A DNA stretch of 64,000 bases from Beta vulgaris subsp. vulgaris (GCF_026745355.1 NC_079206.1:17014582-17078581), one strand, 5' to 3'; shown: positions 31,265 through 43,521, counted from the stretch's first letter. Program-made: numbers and translations. Notes: generated by a model not told the origin, from the sequence alone.

Positions 31265-31753
31265 CAGGAACTGATCTAGGATTTTGAATTTGGGAGTCCT
31301 AAATAAACCAAGCAAATAGACAAATGATTACAATATAATATTTTACATAGTAAAATTATTTTTAAGTATTTGGTTAAAAAATATTGGTCATACTTAATAT
31401 GACAATAATTACAAAGTGAACAAAAAGATTCGTTTAAGTTAGAGCTAAAAAGATCCAAATGAGAAAAGAAAAATTGGTAAAAGAGGAAGAAGAAAAAGGA
31501 AAAAAAAAAAAAAGAAAGAGAAAAGGAAAAGTTGAAATTGGCAGCTAGGGGAGTCGAACCCGTGATATAAAAAAACCGCATTTCGTAAGTTGGTAGAGCT
31601 TCCGCCACTGGAGCAAGTTGCATTGGATGAACTTCTGGTGCAGGAATTATATTTGTTCTATTATAAAATTTGGTTGTGGTTAATAAAAACAGATAATTGT
31701 TTTTTTTTAGGTGGGGCATGTGCCACCCGGGACCCTTAATAGATCCGTCCATG
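31265..31753. mobile_element. hAT-like non-autonomous element with tRNA-promoter-like insert
   Basis: The ends are similar inverted sequences (CAGGAACTGATCTAGG and CATGGACGGATCTATT), close to a common plant hAT end. The flanking octamers attgaagt and gttgaaac may be a decayed TSD. On the minus strand a B-box-like gggttcgactcccc and an A-box-like ccagtggcgg occur near 31545-31610. The long minus-strand frame inside is low-complexity and not a gene. Confidence 0.5.
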
Positions 31754-32879
31754 GTTGAAACAACATAAGGTAGTGTTAAAAGGGAACTTTATCAAATAGA
31801 GGATAAGTTAAATGTAGGGAAATCTTTTGGAAAACGGATGTCATCATAAAGTAGGAAGATCTTTAAAGAATGGAGGGGGTACACATTATTATATCGGTTT
31901 TTTGACCAAGTAATCTCGAACTTTCAGAAAATTCACCAAATATCCTCGCATTTTTCAAAATTCACCAATTACGCCTCATTTTCATGGTAATCCATCCAAT
32001 TTCCCCTATTGTCAACTAGTCGTTAATTTTCCGTTACATCAAAGTTTAATTCACGAGTTACCCTTAAATTGAAACTTATTTCACTGGATACCCCTAAATG
32101 TTTAAAAATACAACCTGGCATTTAACGAGAAGAAATTGATTCAAAATACTAGTTGTTATGTCTTTTTACTCAATTTCTTTATTTATTGTTGACCCCCCTC
32201 CTAACACTCTTACTTGCACTCTCTTCTTGACATCTCTCTGAATTTTCCTAATGAGTACTCTTTTAAAAACATCTGTCTCAACCCAACCACACATTCTCTC
32301 TTGGCTTATAATAGAGATTATCAAATATATTATCATTCATAAATTTTATAATTGATTTTATTAGCTTTTCATAATTCTCTGTATAGTGAAAAATGAAGAA
32401 ATGGAATTCATGGCATCATAAATTATTTTTAAAAAAGTCTTCTGATGAAGTGGGGATAAAATTAGCAATTTAAATAGAAATGGAGTAAGATATCAGTATT
32501 ACCTTAATAGAAGCGTTGAGACCAAAAGGCTTGTCCATGCTTTTATAACCACATATAATTATAATACTTTATTATATTTTACTTTGAAACATCAAACATA
32601 GAAATTATAGTGGATTGATGGTTAAACTCCCATATTTTCAAAGATCGTGTGTTTGATTCCTAATAGTTGCGATACATGGTTATTATTTTTGAATGATATT
32701 ATAAACATGTGTATTATAAGGTTGAGAAGAGTGTCATACATTGAAGTTAGAGTGTCATGTAGTACTGTTTCTTTGATATAGGAATACCTTTAATATTTTT
32801 GTATATAAATATCAATAATTTAGCTAGTTGATAAATGTGTTTGCTATTTAAACTAAGTGACCAACCCACATCTTGTGTT
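31754..32879. other. Unassigned AT-rich DNA, possible decayed transposon
   Basis: 31900-32130 repeats phrases such as aattcaccaa and resembles a decayed transposon terminus. A tRNA-promoter-like piece (tagtggattgatggttaaac ... gtgtgtttgattcc) lies at 32608-32665. No genes are recognised. Confidence 0.4.
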
Positions 32880-33125
32880 CGATTTGACTGGCTCTCTTGA
32901 GATGGGTCAACTTATCCCAACACGACAATTTTCGAATTTTTGGCAGTTTTAGACTAAAAAACAATGAGAAGTGGTGTTTGACTCACGGGCCATATAGGCG
33001 GGCTCGTGCCGTGCCAAGCCTGAAATAAAATTTCTTGACCATGACAGACCCACGGTTCATGTAGCGAATAGCGGGAAGGGTCGAGCCTTAAGCGGACTCG
33101 GATCAGGTCGAGCCTAAACCATGCC
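32880..33125 (+). repeat. GGCC-rich dispersed repeat, copy 2
   Basis: It shares ttcttgacc.tgac and tagcgaa blocks with the inverse of 11830-12168 but is more decayed and less GC-rich. Confidence 0.55.
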
Positions 33126-33281
33126 CAGGTCTACTTGAACCTTTGTTGGCTAAATCCAAAATATATCTTTTTGTTTCTTTGATTCATTAAGTGATATTAT
33201 TTTCTCTCTTAATTATCAATACAAAAACTAAACATCTTTAATTAACTACTTATAATATATAAAAGAAAGTGCTTTTTTAAT

Positions 33282-33489
33282 CTATGCACCTAGTGCATAG
33301 AGTTAGCTATTTCTTTTTATTTTTATTCAGCAAAATTGATAAATTTAGCATGCTTAATTAAAGTATTATTTTCATAATAGGAATTAGATATTAATTATGA
33401 AAATCACACTTTAATTAACTATGTCATATATATCAATTTTATTGAATAAAGGTAAAAATAAATAGCTAAACATATGCACTATATGCTAT
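33282..33489. mobile_element. Foldback MITE, near full-length hairpin
   Basis: The two arms (about 33282-33380 and 33395-33489) are inverted copies over nearly their full length, with only a short loop. Outer parts read tgcacctagtgcatag and atgcactatatgcta. A transcript would form a hairpin of about 95 bp. It lies just outside the LTR end of element J. Confidence 0.7.
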
Positions 33490-34280
33490 GGTAAATGTTA
33501 ATCTCTTAAAGATATACCTGAGTGAGAAAATCAAATCCCACATATTATTATATAAATATTTTTGTATATTATCTCTATTATATAAGATTATGGGGAGCAA
33601 TGGTGGCCCCCTTTAAAGACTTTTTAACCTCAATTAAATAAAAATTATTACCTATTAAGAAATTTCTCAATCATAGTCCTTCCTAATTTAAAATATGCAT
33701 ATCAAAGAATGATCAAAGTTGCTTTAATAAATTGTCATAAAAACAGGTGCAGTGAAAGTAAAAAATTATAATTGAAGAATAAATATAACATAACTAAAGC
33801 AATTTTTAAATCAATTACAAAACCAAAGACATAAAATTTTAAACCTACCTAAACTTTTAAATGCAACAACAATTCCAACATCCATGAACAAGTCATAAAA
33901 GTACTGAAAAAACAAAGAGGACAATCTTATCTTTTAAATTACTATGGGTCAATAATTGTCGTGTGTGTGAGTTAGTATAATTTGTCCATTTAGTTTTTTG
34001 AGAATCATAGTTCTCATTTGTGCGAGTTAAGATAATCTCAGAATTTTGCTTTTTAGGAGAAATATGTAATGATTATTAAAATATAAAAAGTTCATCTCTG
34101 TTATATGTGCCAAAACATGGATATGCGATGTTTTTTTTTTTTTAAATGTAAGAGATATTATTACCAAATAGCAATTAAACACTAGCTACAAACAAGCAGG
34201 TAACCAACACAACAAAAACACCCCCAGCAAAACCCAACCCCTACATCAAACAAACGAAATCCCAAGAGTTACCAAACCAG

Positions 34281-37200
34281 CTAAGGTAAACTCATTCCAA
34301 CAACCAGCAACAACATTGTTATCAAGCTATCTAGCTCAGCAAACCACAGTTGGTCACTGTCCTTCCAGTTGTGACTAAGCTTACTCTTCACTCTAATACA
34401 TATATCAAGTTGAATTTTCTTGATTACTACAGCAGGTCTCCAGACAGAAGCTTCCCAAAGAGCATTATTTCTAGCTCTCCAAATATGATACACAGTAGCA
34501 GCTAAACAAGCATAAGCTACTTGCTGTTGTACTTTGCTTCTAAACTTTCTCCCTCATTTTCTCCAATGATTGTAAATACTTTCTTGTGCAGACATTCTCA
34601 AGTGTAGCCAATTCATAATCCCCCTGCATACTTCTTGACTAAAATGGCAGTGAAAGAATAAGTGAGCACAAGAGTCTTGCCCCTGCTGACATAGGAGGCA
34701 TGAAGCATCTTGACAAATTCCAGCTTGCTGCAGCTTTTCTCTTGTTCTTAGCCTTCCCAGCATAGTTAGCCATGCTATAAATGAGTGTTTAGGGATATTG
34801 ATTGGATTCCAGACCTAATGCTTCCACCTTACAGTGTCTTGATCTCCCCTGAGCCAATTGTAGCCTTGCTTCATTGTGTATTCTCTGCTGGCATCCATCC
34901 AGAGATTATTGTGATAAGCCACTTTCAATTTATCCTTCATCTTGCAAATTACTTTCCAAGACCAGCTAGCAGATGAAGGAGCCACATAGGTCCACCAGTT
35001 CTCATTCTTGATATATATACAATGAACCCATTTAATCCACAGAGTATCCTCCTTTTGAGCAATTTGCCAAGTGTACTTTCCAATTGCTGCCATATTCCAT
35101 AGTTTGCAGTCCCTAATTCCCAGTCCACCACTTTTCTTAGGTCTGCAGACCCAGTCCCAGCTTACAAGAGGGGCCTTAGTAAGATAGGCTTTACCCTCCC
35201 ACAAGAAGGCTCTACAAAGCTGCATAATCTTCTGCATCACCCCTTTTGGAATTATGAAAACTTGAGCCCAATAAATGTGGAGGCTAAGTAGCACTGAATT
35301 CACCAACACATTCCTTCCAGCATAGGATAAATGCCTAGATGTCCAGCAGAGTAACCTATGTAAAATCCTATCAACTAGGATATCACAATCAGCAGTAGTT
35401 ACTCTTTTAGAAGTTATAGGAACCCCTAGATATCTGAAGGGAAAACTACCCTTCTTAAAGCCAGTTACTTGCAACAGTCTAGTTTGAACTTCTTCACTGA
35501 TGTTCCCAAAATAGATAGCTGACTTCTCATGACTAGCTTTCAACCCAGAAGCTTGAGAAAAAGAGTTAAGAGCTCTCATCATCAGAACAACAGATTTAAC
35601 ATCTCCTTTACAGAATAGCATTAAGTCATCAGCAAAAATAAGGTGAGTCAGCTTGAGGTTTTTACATCTAACATGATACCCAAACCCAGGCTTACGACTC
35701 ATCTTCTTCATAATTCTAGTGTAGTATTCCATAATCACCACAAACAAAAGAGGAGGAAGTGGATCCCCCTGTCTCAACCCCTTCTTGCCCTTGAAAAACC
35801 CACACAATCCACCATTTATACTAATGGAATATGAAGGACTAGTGACACAAGTCATTATCCATCTCCTGAATGTCTCAGGAAACTTTAACTTGGTAAGAAG
35901 CTCACCTAAGAAGGCCCAACTTACAGAATCATAGGCCTTCTTGAGGTCTATCTTCAATGTGCATCTAGATGGTTCACTTTTCTTTTTATAGTGACTCAAG
36001 ATATCCTGGCAAATCAAGATATTATGCATGATGCTTCTATTAGCAATAAAAGCACTTTGAGCTTGGTCCACTATCCCAGGTAAAACCAGCTTCAATCTGG
36101 AGCATAGCATTTTAGATATTACCTTATACAGAACATTGCAGCATGCTATGGGACGAAATTGACTCACATCTTCAGGTTGATCTACTTTAGGTATCAAACA
36201 CAGTGTAGTTGCATTGATTTTTTTGAGTAGTTTTCCAGTCTGAAAAAAGTCAAGAACAGCATCCATAATCTCCTGTCCCACACAAGGCCAGCTTTCTTTA
36301 AAAAATCCACTGGAATAGCCATCAGGCCCAACTGCTTTCCCTTCATCAATGTCAAAGAGAGCTTCCTTCACATCAGAACCAGTGAAGGGAGCACATAGAT
36401 CTTGTTGTTGTTGGTTGCTAATTACTTCACCTTCAACAATAATAGAGTTACTAACTCTATTATTAGCATCACTTTCAGAGCCTAATAGCTTTTCATAGTA
36501 ATTAAGGAAAGAGGCTTCAATATCATCTGGATTTTCTTTCCAACTACCAGATGTATCCTTTATCCTATATACATGATTTTGCTGTCTTCTCTTCCTCAGA
36601 CAAGCATGGAAATAAGCAGAATTTTCATCGCCCCCTTTTATCCAATTGGTCTTCACCTTCTGCTTCAAGAGACTAAGCCTAGCCTTTGTCACTCTATCAT
36701 ACTCCTGCCTAGCCACTTTCTCTTGATTATGCAAATCTGAATCCAAAGGTTGAGAGTAAATAGCCTGTTGAATATCAATCAACCTAGTAAGAGCCACCTG
36801 GGCCTCCTTCTCAATATTTGCAAACTTTGCATGATGCAAAGCTTTCAAACATGGTTTCAACCTCTTCAACTTTTTAACCACCTTATACATTGCCACTCCC
36901 TGCACATTATCTTGCCAACTTTCAGCCACAATTCTCAGGAACTCCTCATCATCAGACCACATGTTGCAATATTTAAACTGAGAAGCTTTGCGCTTCACTG
37001 TTGCATCTAATCTTATTACCATAGAGCAATGATCTGATATACCTTCAGGGATAATAATTGCATTAGCAGCCCTAAACACATTAAACCACTCTGCATTTGC
37101 TAGTACTCTGTCAATTCTTGAGAACACCCTGCTCTCTCCATCCTGCTTGTTTGACCAAGTGAAGAAAGGACCACTAGAAGGATGCTCCTGCAACATACAC

Positions 37201-37709
37201 ATTCTTACACAATTTCTTAACCCAGCTACCTCCTCTAAAGTAACTTGAGACCCAATTCTCTCTCCCAAATTCAGAACATTATTAAAGTCACCTAGGACTA
37301 ACCAAGCTCCTTTAATATTCTTACTAATCTGCATCAAATCCATCCACAGCCTGCCTCTCTCCTCAGCATCATTCAACCCATACACCATTGAAATGGCCAA
37401 CTGTTTACCAGAATGTTTATGAATAACCTCACAATGAATGACTTGATCCCCAATATATGTACTGGACACAACAAACAAATTAGGATTCCAAATAAACCAT
37501 ATTCTACCACCAGCATGATACTGATAATTTGTAATAATAGACCACCCACTCCCAAGATTTGGGAACACCTTATGAAAATTTCCTGCCCTCACCCTAGTTT
37601 CCAGCAACCCAAATAGTCCCAGATGATAGTGATTTAAATACCATTTAACATCACTTTGTTTTTGGGAACTATTAAGGCCTCTAATGTTCCAACATCCCAC
37701 ACTATCCAT
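34281..37709 (-). pseudogene. LINE ORF2: endonuclease and reverse transcriptase
   Basis: ATG 37709 opens 964 codons. N-terminal part (about 1-230): apurinic-type endonuclease with CWNIRGLNS, LLETRV, GDFNNVL and SDHCSMVI. Middle (about 480-760): reverse transcriptase with FRPIACCNVLYK, LKIDLKKAYDSV, GLRQGDPLPPLLF (canonical Ser is Pro here) and the catalytic FADD at residues 692-695 (35625-35636). A TAG at 34815-34817 and a TGA at 34554-34556 interrupt the same frame, which goes on through a zf-RVT-type CX2C...H...H segment (CLLCQQGQ...HLFFHCHF) to 34281. No RNase H domain is seen. ORF2 would nick the target and copy the RNA. Confidence 0.94.
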
Positions 37710-39081
37710 TAGGGGGTTGAGTAATTCCTTCCCCCTGCTCCTTGTTTACATTTTCAGGCTTATCAATCTGTCCTTCCCCTTGCTGTTGAGGTAGTTGCTC
37801 CTGTATATCAGCTTGCATCACTGCACACCCCCCTCCAGCTTCCTCTTCAATAGCTGAGATATCAACCTTATCTCCTGGTTGCTCAACATTATTCACTATA
37901 GCAAGATCTTCAGTCCTAGGAACAGTAATGCTTGCCCCTCCTACAGTTCCAGATGGCACAATCTTATTCTTCACCACCCATTGCTTGCTAGGTTTCACTT
38001 TTTTCAGAGCTATCTCATATTTCTTTTGTCTACATTGCTCCCCTGTATGACCAATACCCTTACATTCCTCATACTGTATTGGTTTACAATCATATTCAAC
38101 CCGCTGGCTAACTTTGATACCCTTTTCATTTGTAAACCACACTTCATCTAGCATAGGTTTACTAATGTTAACCTCAACCAACACTCTAGCATACTCCAGT
38201 AAGTCCTTTTGAGCTGTAGCTCTATCAGACCTAATAGGTTTACCTATTAAGCTAGCAATCTTATTGAGAGCCACCTGACCCCAATACTTGAGTGGGAGTC
38301 CAGGTAATCGGATCCAGGTAGGCACCACTGTCACTTTATTCTCCTTCAAGAGGTCCAAATCTGCAGACCATTCCTTCATGATCACCGGCTTATGATCATA
38401 CAAAATAGGTCCAGCTTCCATGGCCATCTTCCTACCTTCCACCGTTCGAAATCGTACTACAAAAACTCCATTCATTCCCATGGCTATTCTATAAATGCCA
38501 AACTTCCCCCAAACACGTCGAACAAAACCATTTACAATCCTTACAGGCAACTTCATCCCCAAAATGTAACAAACAATCGCAGATTCCCAGAATACAATTT
38601 CATCCTTCACATCCTCCTCCGAAATCACCACATCATCAACTACTTCAGAGTTAACATTGGCATTATTAGGTAAAGTAAGGTCAATACCTTCCTCCCTAAT
38701 TGTTTCAAATAGATTCTGGTGCCAAGAGTTGTTATTCGGTTTACCTGGATTGCTGACCAATTGCTGCATAGGATGAGGTGAAGGATTCACCATAATGTCA
38801 GCTTGTGCTCTCACCGGAGTTCTAACTGATGAAATCCAAGTCTCCAGTCGACTTCTCGCAGCCTCAAAATTCGCTCTATCAAGGTTTGAAGCATTTACAT
38901 CCGCAGATGCTACAGAGTCATCATCCTTCTCTTCCTTAGATGACCAGCTTAAAATCGTACTCTCCGGAACATCATTGATACTCTTAGTTTTCTTCGCATC
39001 ATTTGTCGATGGTTTCTCAACTACCTTCACTGGTTGCTTTGTTTTTTTACCTCCATTTCCTTTTTTCGAACCTTTTGCCAT
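37702..39081 (-). CDS. LINE ORF1: DUF4283-type nucleic-acid-binding protein
   Basis: An intact frame of 459 codons from ATG 39081. The N-terminus is Lys-rich (KKTKQPVKVVEKP). The central part is the DUF4283 domain usual in ORF1 of plant LINEs (AIVCYILGMKLPV, FGIYRIAMGMNGVFVVRF, WIRLPGLPLKYW). A C-terminal zinc knuckle (YEECKGIGHTGEQC) has Tyr in place of the first Cys. The C-terminus is Gln/Glu-rich. Its stop overlaps the start of ORF2 by 8 bases (ATGGATAG), which suggests coupled translation. It binds element RNA in related systems. The frame is open, but the zinc site is damaged. Confidence 0.9.
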   Translation of the reverse strand: MAKGSKKGNGGKKTKQPVKVVEKPSTNDAKKTKSINDVPESTILSWSSKEEKDDDSVASADVNASNLDRANFEAARSRLETWISSVRTPVRAQADIMVNPSPHPMQQLVSNPGKPNNNSWHQNLFETIREEGIDLTLPNNANVNSEVVDDVVISEEDVKDEIVFWESAIVCYILGMKLPVRIVNGFVRRVWGKFGIYRIAMGMNGVFVVRFRTVEGRKMAMEAGPILYDHKPVIMKEWSADLDLLKENKVTVVPTWIRLPGLPLKYWGQVALNKIASLIGKPIRSDRATAQKDLLEYARVLVEVNISKPMLDEVWFTNEKGIKVSQRVEYDCKPIQYEECKGIGHTGEQCRQKKYEIALKKVKPSKQWVVKNKIVPSGTVGGASITVPRTEDLAIVNNVEQPGDKVDISAIEEEAGGGCAVMQADIQEQLPQQQGEGQIDKPENVNKEQGEGITQPPNG

Positions 39082-39726
39082 GGCTCCAGCAAATGCTGAG
39101 ATTCAAATCCAGAAAATAATGAGAAAAACGTGCCTAACAGTGAAAGCTAGAGAGAAGGGAGACTTTCTCTCTCTAACCCATCTTTTGTCTTTGAATATTA
39201 TGGATATGCGATGTTTACTTGAATTTACAGTTATGCAACCTTCTTGTATATTCATTACTAAAAAATGACAAGGTCATTTATGTCAATGCAATGCCATTAC
39301 ATCCTATCATGTGTGATTTTTTTTAATCCATCGCATATATAGCAATATGCAATTAAAACAGAAGCTATGAAAACTATCTTACAAATTTAGCAATGACGAA
39401 TCAACTTGACATAAAAATCTTCAATAAAATTTTGATATAAGAATAAAATAATCAGTCAAACAAAAGAAAAATCTTTGACAAATTTGATTTGATAATAGAA
39501 CTTTACATCTAAATCTGCATCAGAGTTTCCGAACACTAAATATAATCTTTTTTATTTGCTTTCCTAGTGAAACAACTTCTTTTGTAATCATTATATTTTG
39601 TATTTATACAACATGATAATTTATTATGAGTACTAATAATGATTCTAAATTACATCTTTCAAAATTACATTTAGATGAAATTCAAGGATATTAATCCATG
39701 CATACATCGCGTGAATAGAAGACTAG

Positions 39727-39842
39727 TTGGATTTATGTAGCTATAATAACAGCTTACCTTCATAAGTAGCCTTGACACTCTATTTATATTTAAAATATCA
39801 ATCATATGGTGTATGTAATACCCTTAGGTTTTCACTATTACA
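39727..39842 (-). repeat. Part of the 3' LTR of element J
   Basis: On the minus strand the LTR opens TGTAATAGTGAAAACC after a purine tract (gattgagggg, 39843-39852). It stops at the Helitron border at 39727 and continues beyond the Helitron at 33571-33496, where it ends TTAACA. Confidence 0.62.
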
Positions 39843-39879
39843 CCCCTCAATCACTGCAGGGGGAATTACATGCAGATTG

Positions 39880-41783
39880 GATCGTAAAAACTCAAAACGT
39901 TGACTACTAAGACTCTTAGTAAAAAATATCAGCAATTTGAAACTTAGTAGGTACATAGTGAATAACTAAATCGCCATGAGCAACACATTGATAATCAATA
40001 ATAATATGCTTGCTATGATCATACTGAAGAGGATTAACAACTAAGTATGAAACAGAGATATTATCACAGAAGAGCTTAACAGGATGGCGAAAAAGGAAAC
40101 CTAGTTCAGCAAGAATAGCATAAATCCTTGGACGGTTTAAGCAACAACCCGATACTCTACCGCAGTGGAAGATTTGGACACATTAGGTTGCTTTTTGGAG
40201 TGATAGTAGATGAGGTTGTTGCCTAGAAAAATGACATTGCCTGTAGCAGGAGCTATCTCGACAACCAGTCGAATCAACATCAGAATAGGCAACAATAGTA
40301 ACAGGACAAGAGGGAAGATGCCATAAACCATAATTTGCATTACCCTGCAAATACTTGAAAATACGCTTGATACCCAAAAGATGAGATGTACGGGAGGCAT
40401 GCATAAACAGAGAAATTAAATGCACAACGTACGTAATATTAGGTTGAGTCATAGTCAAGTATTGTAAAGCCCATACCATACTGCAAATTCTTAGAAGAAT
40501 CAAACAAAAGGGTATCATCAGTATGAGAAAGAGTGGTATGAGTGGGTAAAGAAGTGCGCACAGGTTTAGTACTGTGAAGATTAAACTTGCAAAGAAGATC
40601 AGTTACGTACTTGTGTTATGACAAAGAAAGACCGGAAGAACTGCGCACCACCTGAATGGCTTTCATGGCAAAATGAGCAGCTAAGATGCGAAGAAATGTA
40701 GAAATCAAAGTAGGAGTGTTGCCAGTAACAATAATATCATCAACAAAGGAGAAGATATATGACAAAGGAACATCCTGGGAAAACAAACACAGAGTTATCT
40801 GACTGAGAACCAAATAACCAATGTTGTAAAAGAAAGCTACTAACTGATGAAACCAAGACCATAAAGTGCTTTATGCAGACGACAAATATGAGAAGGGTAC
40901 TCGCAATGAACAAAATATGTAGGTTGCGCATGTAAACTTCTTCAGTGACAAGATCATGAAGGAAAGCATTTTTTATATCTAATGGTCGAATGACCCAACT
41001 AAAAAAATAGCAAGAGACAACACCAACTGAATAGTGGTGGATTTTGCCAACAGGTCTATAAGTCTCAGAGTAATCCACAACCACTTGCTATTCAAACCCT
41101 TGAGCAACTACGCGAGCTTTACATCTTTCAATCGACCTGTAAGATTTTTGTAATTTGTCTTATAAATTTATTTAGATATGACCAAGTTTTTCGAAGCATC
41201 AAATGGAAAACAAATCCCAAGTTTTATTAGCAATTAGTGCATTCAACTCCTCCGTCATGGCTTGATGCATTTTGAAACTTTGTTGTCCTTGGTGAAACAA
41301 GACAGAACAAGTTCGGGTTTAGAGTCAATTGTACTCAAGCTAAGAATGGTTTTGGGTTTGAAAATGTCGTATTTGGCGTGAGTGCGCATGGGATGCACAT
41401 TTTCCGACGCTTAGGCAAGATTGAAGATAAGGGACGACATGAACATTGGAGGGACAGGGACACTGGACTCGGCAGAAATAGTGGCATCAGCACGCTATCC
41501 AGTAGGGGAGGACAATGCAGCAGAGTGCCCGGCATGGGAGGACAAGGTTGCAAACCGCGCAGCAGGTAAAGACAGTTTAGTAGATGGTAAAATTGGATGC
41601 ACAGCAGTGGCAGGAGGTGATGCACGGGACGGGGACTGACACGAAGGCGTTGTTGGGGGGGTACAACATCAGACACGGACAGAAGAGACGACCTAGGAGA
41701 AGTAGTAAACATGGGGGAGGGGACTGAGAAGTTGTGGAAGAGAGAGAAAGAGGGCCAACAAGGGGGCGCGGGACAAGGTCGAA
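39880..41783 (-). pseudogene. Reverse transcriptase and RNase H of copia element J, degenerate
   Basis: Minus-strand fragments in order: a Ser/Pro-rich linker (41712-41335), DIKNAFLHDLVTEEVYM (RT), FVDDIIVTGN (catalytic box at 40747-40736), TQPNITYVVHLISLFMHA, then RNase H text (YSDVDSTGCRDS, SKKQPNVSKSSTAVEYR, HSKHIIIDYQCV). Numerous frameshifts and stops separate them. Open frames on the plus strand here (41378-41639) are antisense shadows. Confidence 0.87.
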
Positions 41784-43521
41784 TGTAGCACCCCCAAATT
41801 TCTCTCTTTAGGAAAACTCATTTTAATATAAACCTCCTTGAGAAACTTGAGAGTATTACAGCCACGTGATAACGTTAAAGGCTTTTTAACTGAACTCAAA
41901 ACTAATGCAGCGGAAATAACTTAAATAACTCCTCTTCATTAATATAAATTTTATTGTACAACTATATAATAATGGAAATAAAGAAAATAAAATAACAACT
42001 CCTTAACTAATTAGTATTCCTCAATGGCTCCTCCACATGAAGTATGCATCATATCAACCTATAAATTCTGCTCGCCAAAATAGGGTCATCACAGGGACAA
42101 AGCCATAAAACAAAACAAAACAAAAGCGTGTCAGTAAAAATATTGAGTACATGTATATGCGGAATATTAAACAATTTATTTAATTAAACTTTTGAAATAT
42201 TTAATTTCAAAAACCTTTTTGGATACATGATAATACTTGTATAGTATAAAATATATAACCTTGATAAAATCCTTTTTCCTTGCCTAGGTACCTTGCCTAA
42301 AGTGTGCACACCCCCAAGTTTAGTATTCCTTAATGAGTCTATTACGAGGGGTTACTACCTTGTCCACATGACTTATACAAAAAGTACATGGGTAAATAAT
42401 ATAATGGCTACCGTTCTTGCTAATAAATAACAAGCCGTTGACTCTTTATAATTGTGATCATAAAAGATCATGTAACTAATAAAAATCCTTCTAAAATAAC
42501 CCTCCTTTAAAAAGAATAATAATTCTTAAAACTTAGTCATATAAAGGCATAAATGAAATAACTTGCTCAAGGGTTAACCTTTAAAAAATAATAATAGTGA
42601 AAAACACTCCTTTTTAAATTTTAAACATGAATCAAAAGATGAAACTCCTTCTAAAATATTTGAATATAAATTCAAAGATCAAACTTTATAAATATATTAA
42701 ACGAAAGACATAATTCAAACTTAATAAATAAAATTTGTAAACATTCAAACATGTTCATATAAAACAGATGCAGTTCATACTAAAACTCATAAAAACATGT
42801 ATTTCAATCCACAATATTTTCCTAAAAACATGATACTACACTTGCAAACACAATTATTAAAGATCTACAAATACACGCACCTTGAAAATTAATAACTACT
42901 AGGAGAGATGAGAAAGGTAGGCTAAGAGAGAGAGAGTTGAAACTAATTGAGAAAAGAGATTTGTTTCTCAAATTTGGTGTGAAAAATATAACGGGTGGAT
43001 ATCCCTATTTATACTAGTTGGATAAGTAGAACCGGAATAGGATTAGGAAAATAAAAGATAAATATAGCGAAAAGGATAAACTAATCTAGCTAATATATAA
43101 CTAATATTTACGATTATCCAACTAAGATTATGAAAGATATAAATTACCCCATAATACATATTTATATAAGGTAAAATGATTAAAAATAAGTTAAAGATAA
43201 GTAAAAGACAGTAAGTGACCCAAAACCTCATGAAACATAATCGTGAGATTCATGCGCCGGATTTTTTTTTTTTTTTAAATCTTTTTGGAATGATTTTTAA
43301 AATATTTTTAATTTTATTTTGAACCAACTACTTGAATGTAAAACTTAGGAAAGTTAGGACCAAAATTCATTTGGGCTAAAATTTATTTTAAATACCCAAA
43401 ATCTTTCTTGTAAAAGCCTTTTTAGTAAATAATAAGCGTTTTTAGTAAATAAAACCTTTTTAAAAACTAAAACTTTTATAAAAATATAAATATTAACTTA
43501 CTAAAAATACGGAGTATTACA
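41784..43521 (-). repeat. Solo gypsy-type LTR K
   Basis: 1.74 kb from TGTAGCACCCCC to GAGTATTACA, flanked by the TSD TCGAA (41779-41783, 43522-43526) and without any coding region. It shares layout and phrases (gtgtgcacacccccaag; the TATA-type tataaataggg on the minus strand near 43010) with the LTR of element L. It is probably left by recombination between the two LTRs of a gypsy element. Confidence 0.82.

Larger units (their letters stand above)
34134..39199 (-). mobile_element. Plant L1-type LINE, nearly full length, minus strand
   Basis: It is flanked by a perfect 17-bp TSD, ATGGATATGCGATGTTT, at 34117-34133 and 39200-39216. The poly(A) is seen as a T-run at the left end (34134-34143). 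The 5' untranslated region is about 118 bp. ORF1 and ORF2 occupy the rest. ORF2 has only two stops, so this is a fairly young copy with little or no 5' truncation. Confidence 0.93.
33572..39726 (+). mobile_element. Non-autonomous Helitron, split by a LINE
   Basis: It begins TCTCTATTATATAAG after an A (33571) and ends with a decayed hairpin (gcatacatcgcgtg), about 9 bases and CTAG (39723-39726), followed by T. Without the LINE it is about 1.07 kb. Start, hairpin spacing and end match the other Helitrons here. It sits in the 3' LTR of element J, whose two parts lie on either side. Confidence 0.78.

Noticed and set aside
31545..31620. tRNA gene on the minus strand
   Set aside because: A- and B-box-like motifs are present, but no acceptor stem or anticodon arm can be folded. 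It is part of a repeat.
31276..31752. 158-codon minus-strand frame
   Set aside because: The middle is a Phe/Ser-rich low-complexity stretch and the frame lies exactly within a hAT-like element. No protein domain.
38795..39268. Plus-strand 157-codon frame
   Set aside because: It overlaps the start of LINE ORF1 on the opposite strand and has no domain of its own.
41378..41639. Plus-strand frames rich in Gly and Arg
   Set aside because: They are antisense to the Ser/Pro-rich linker of copia element J.
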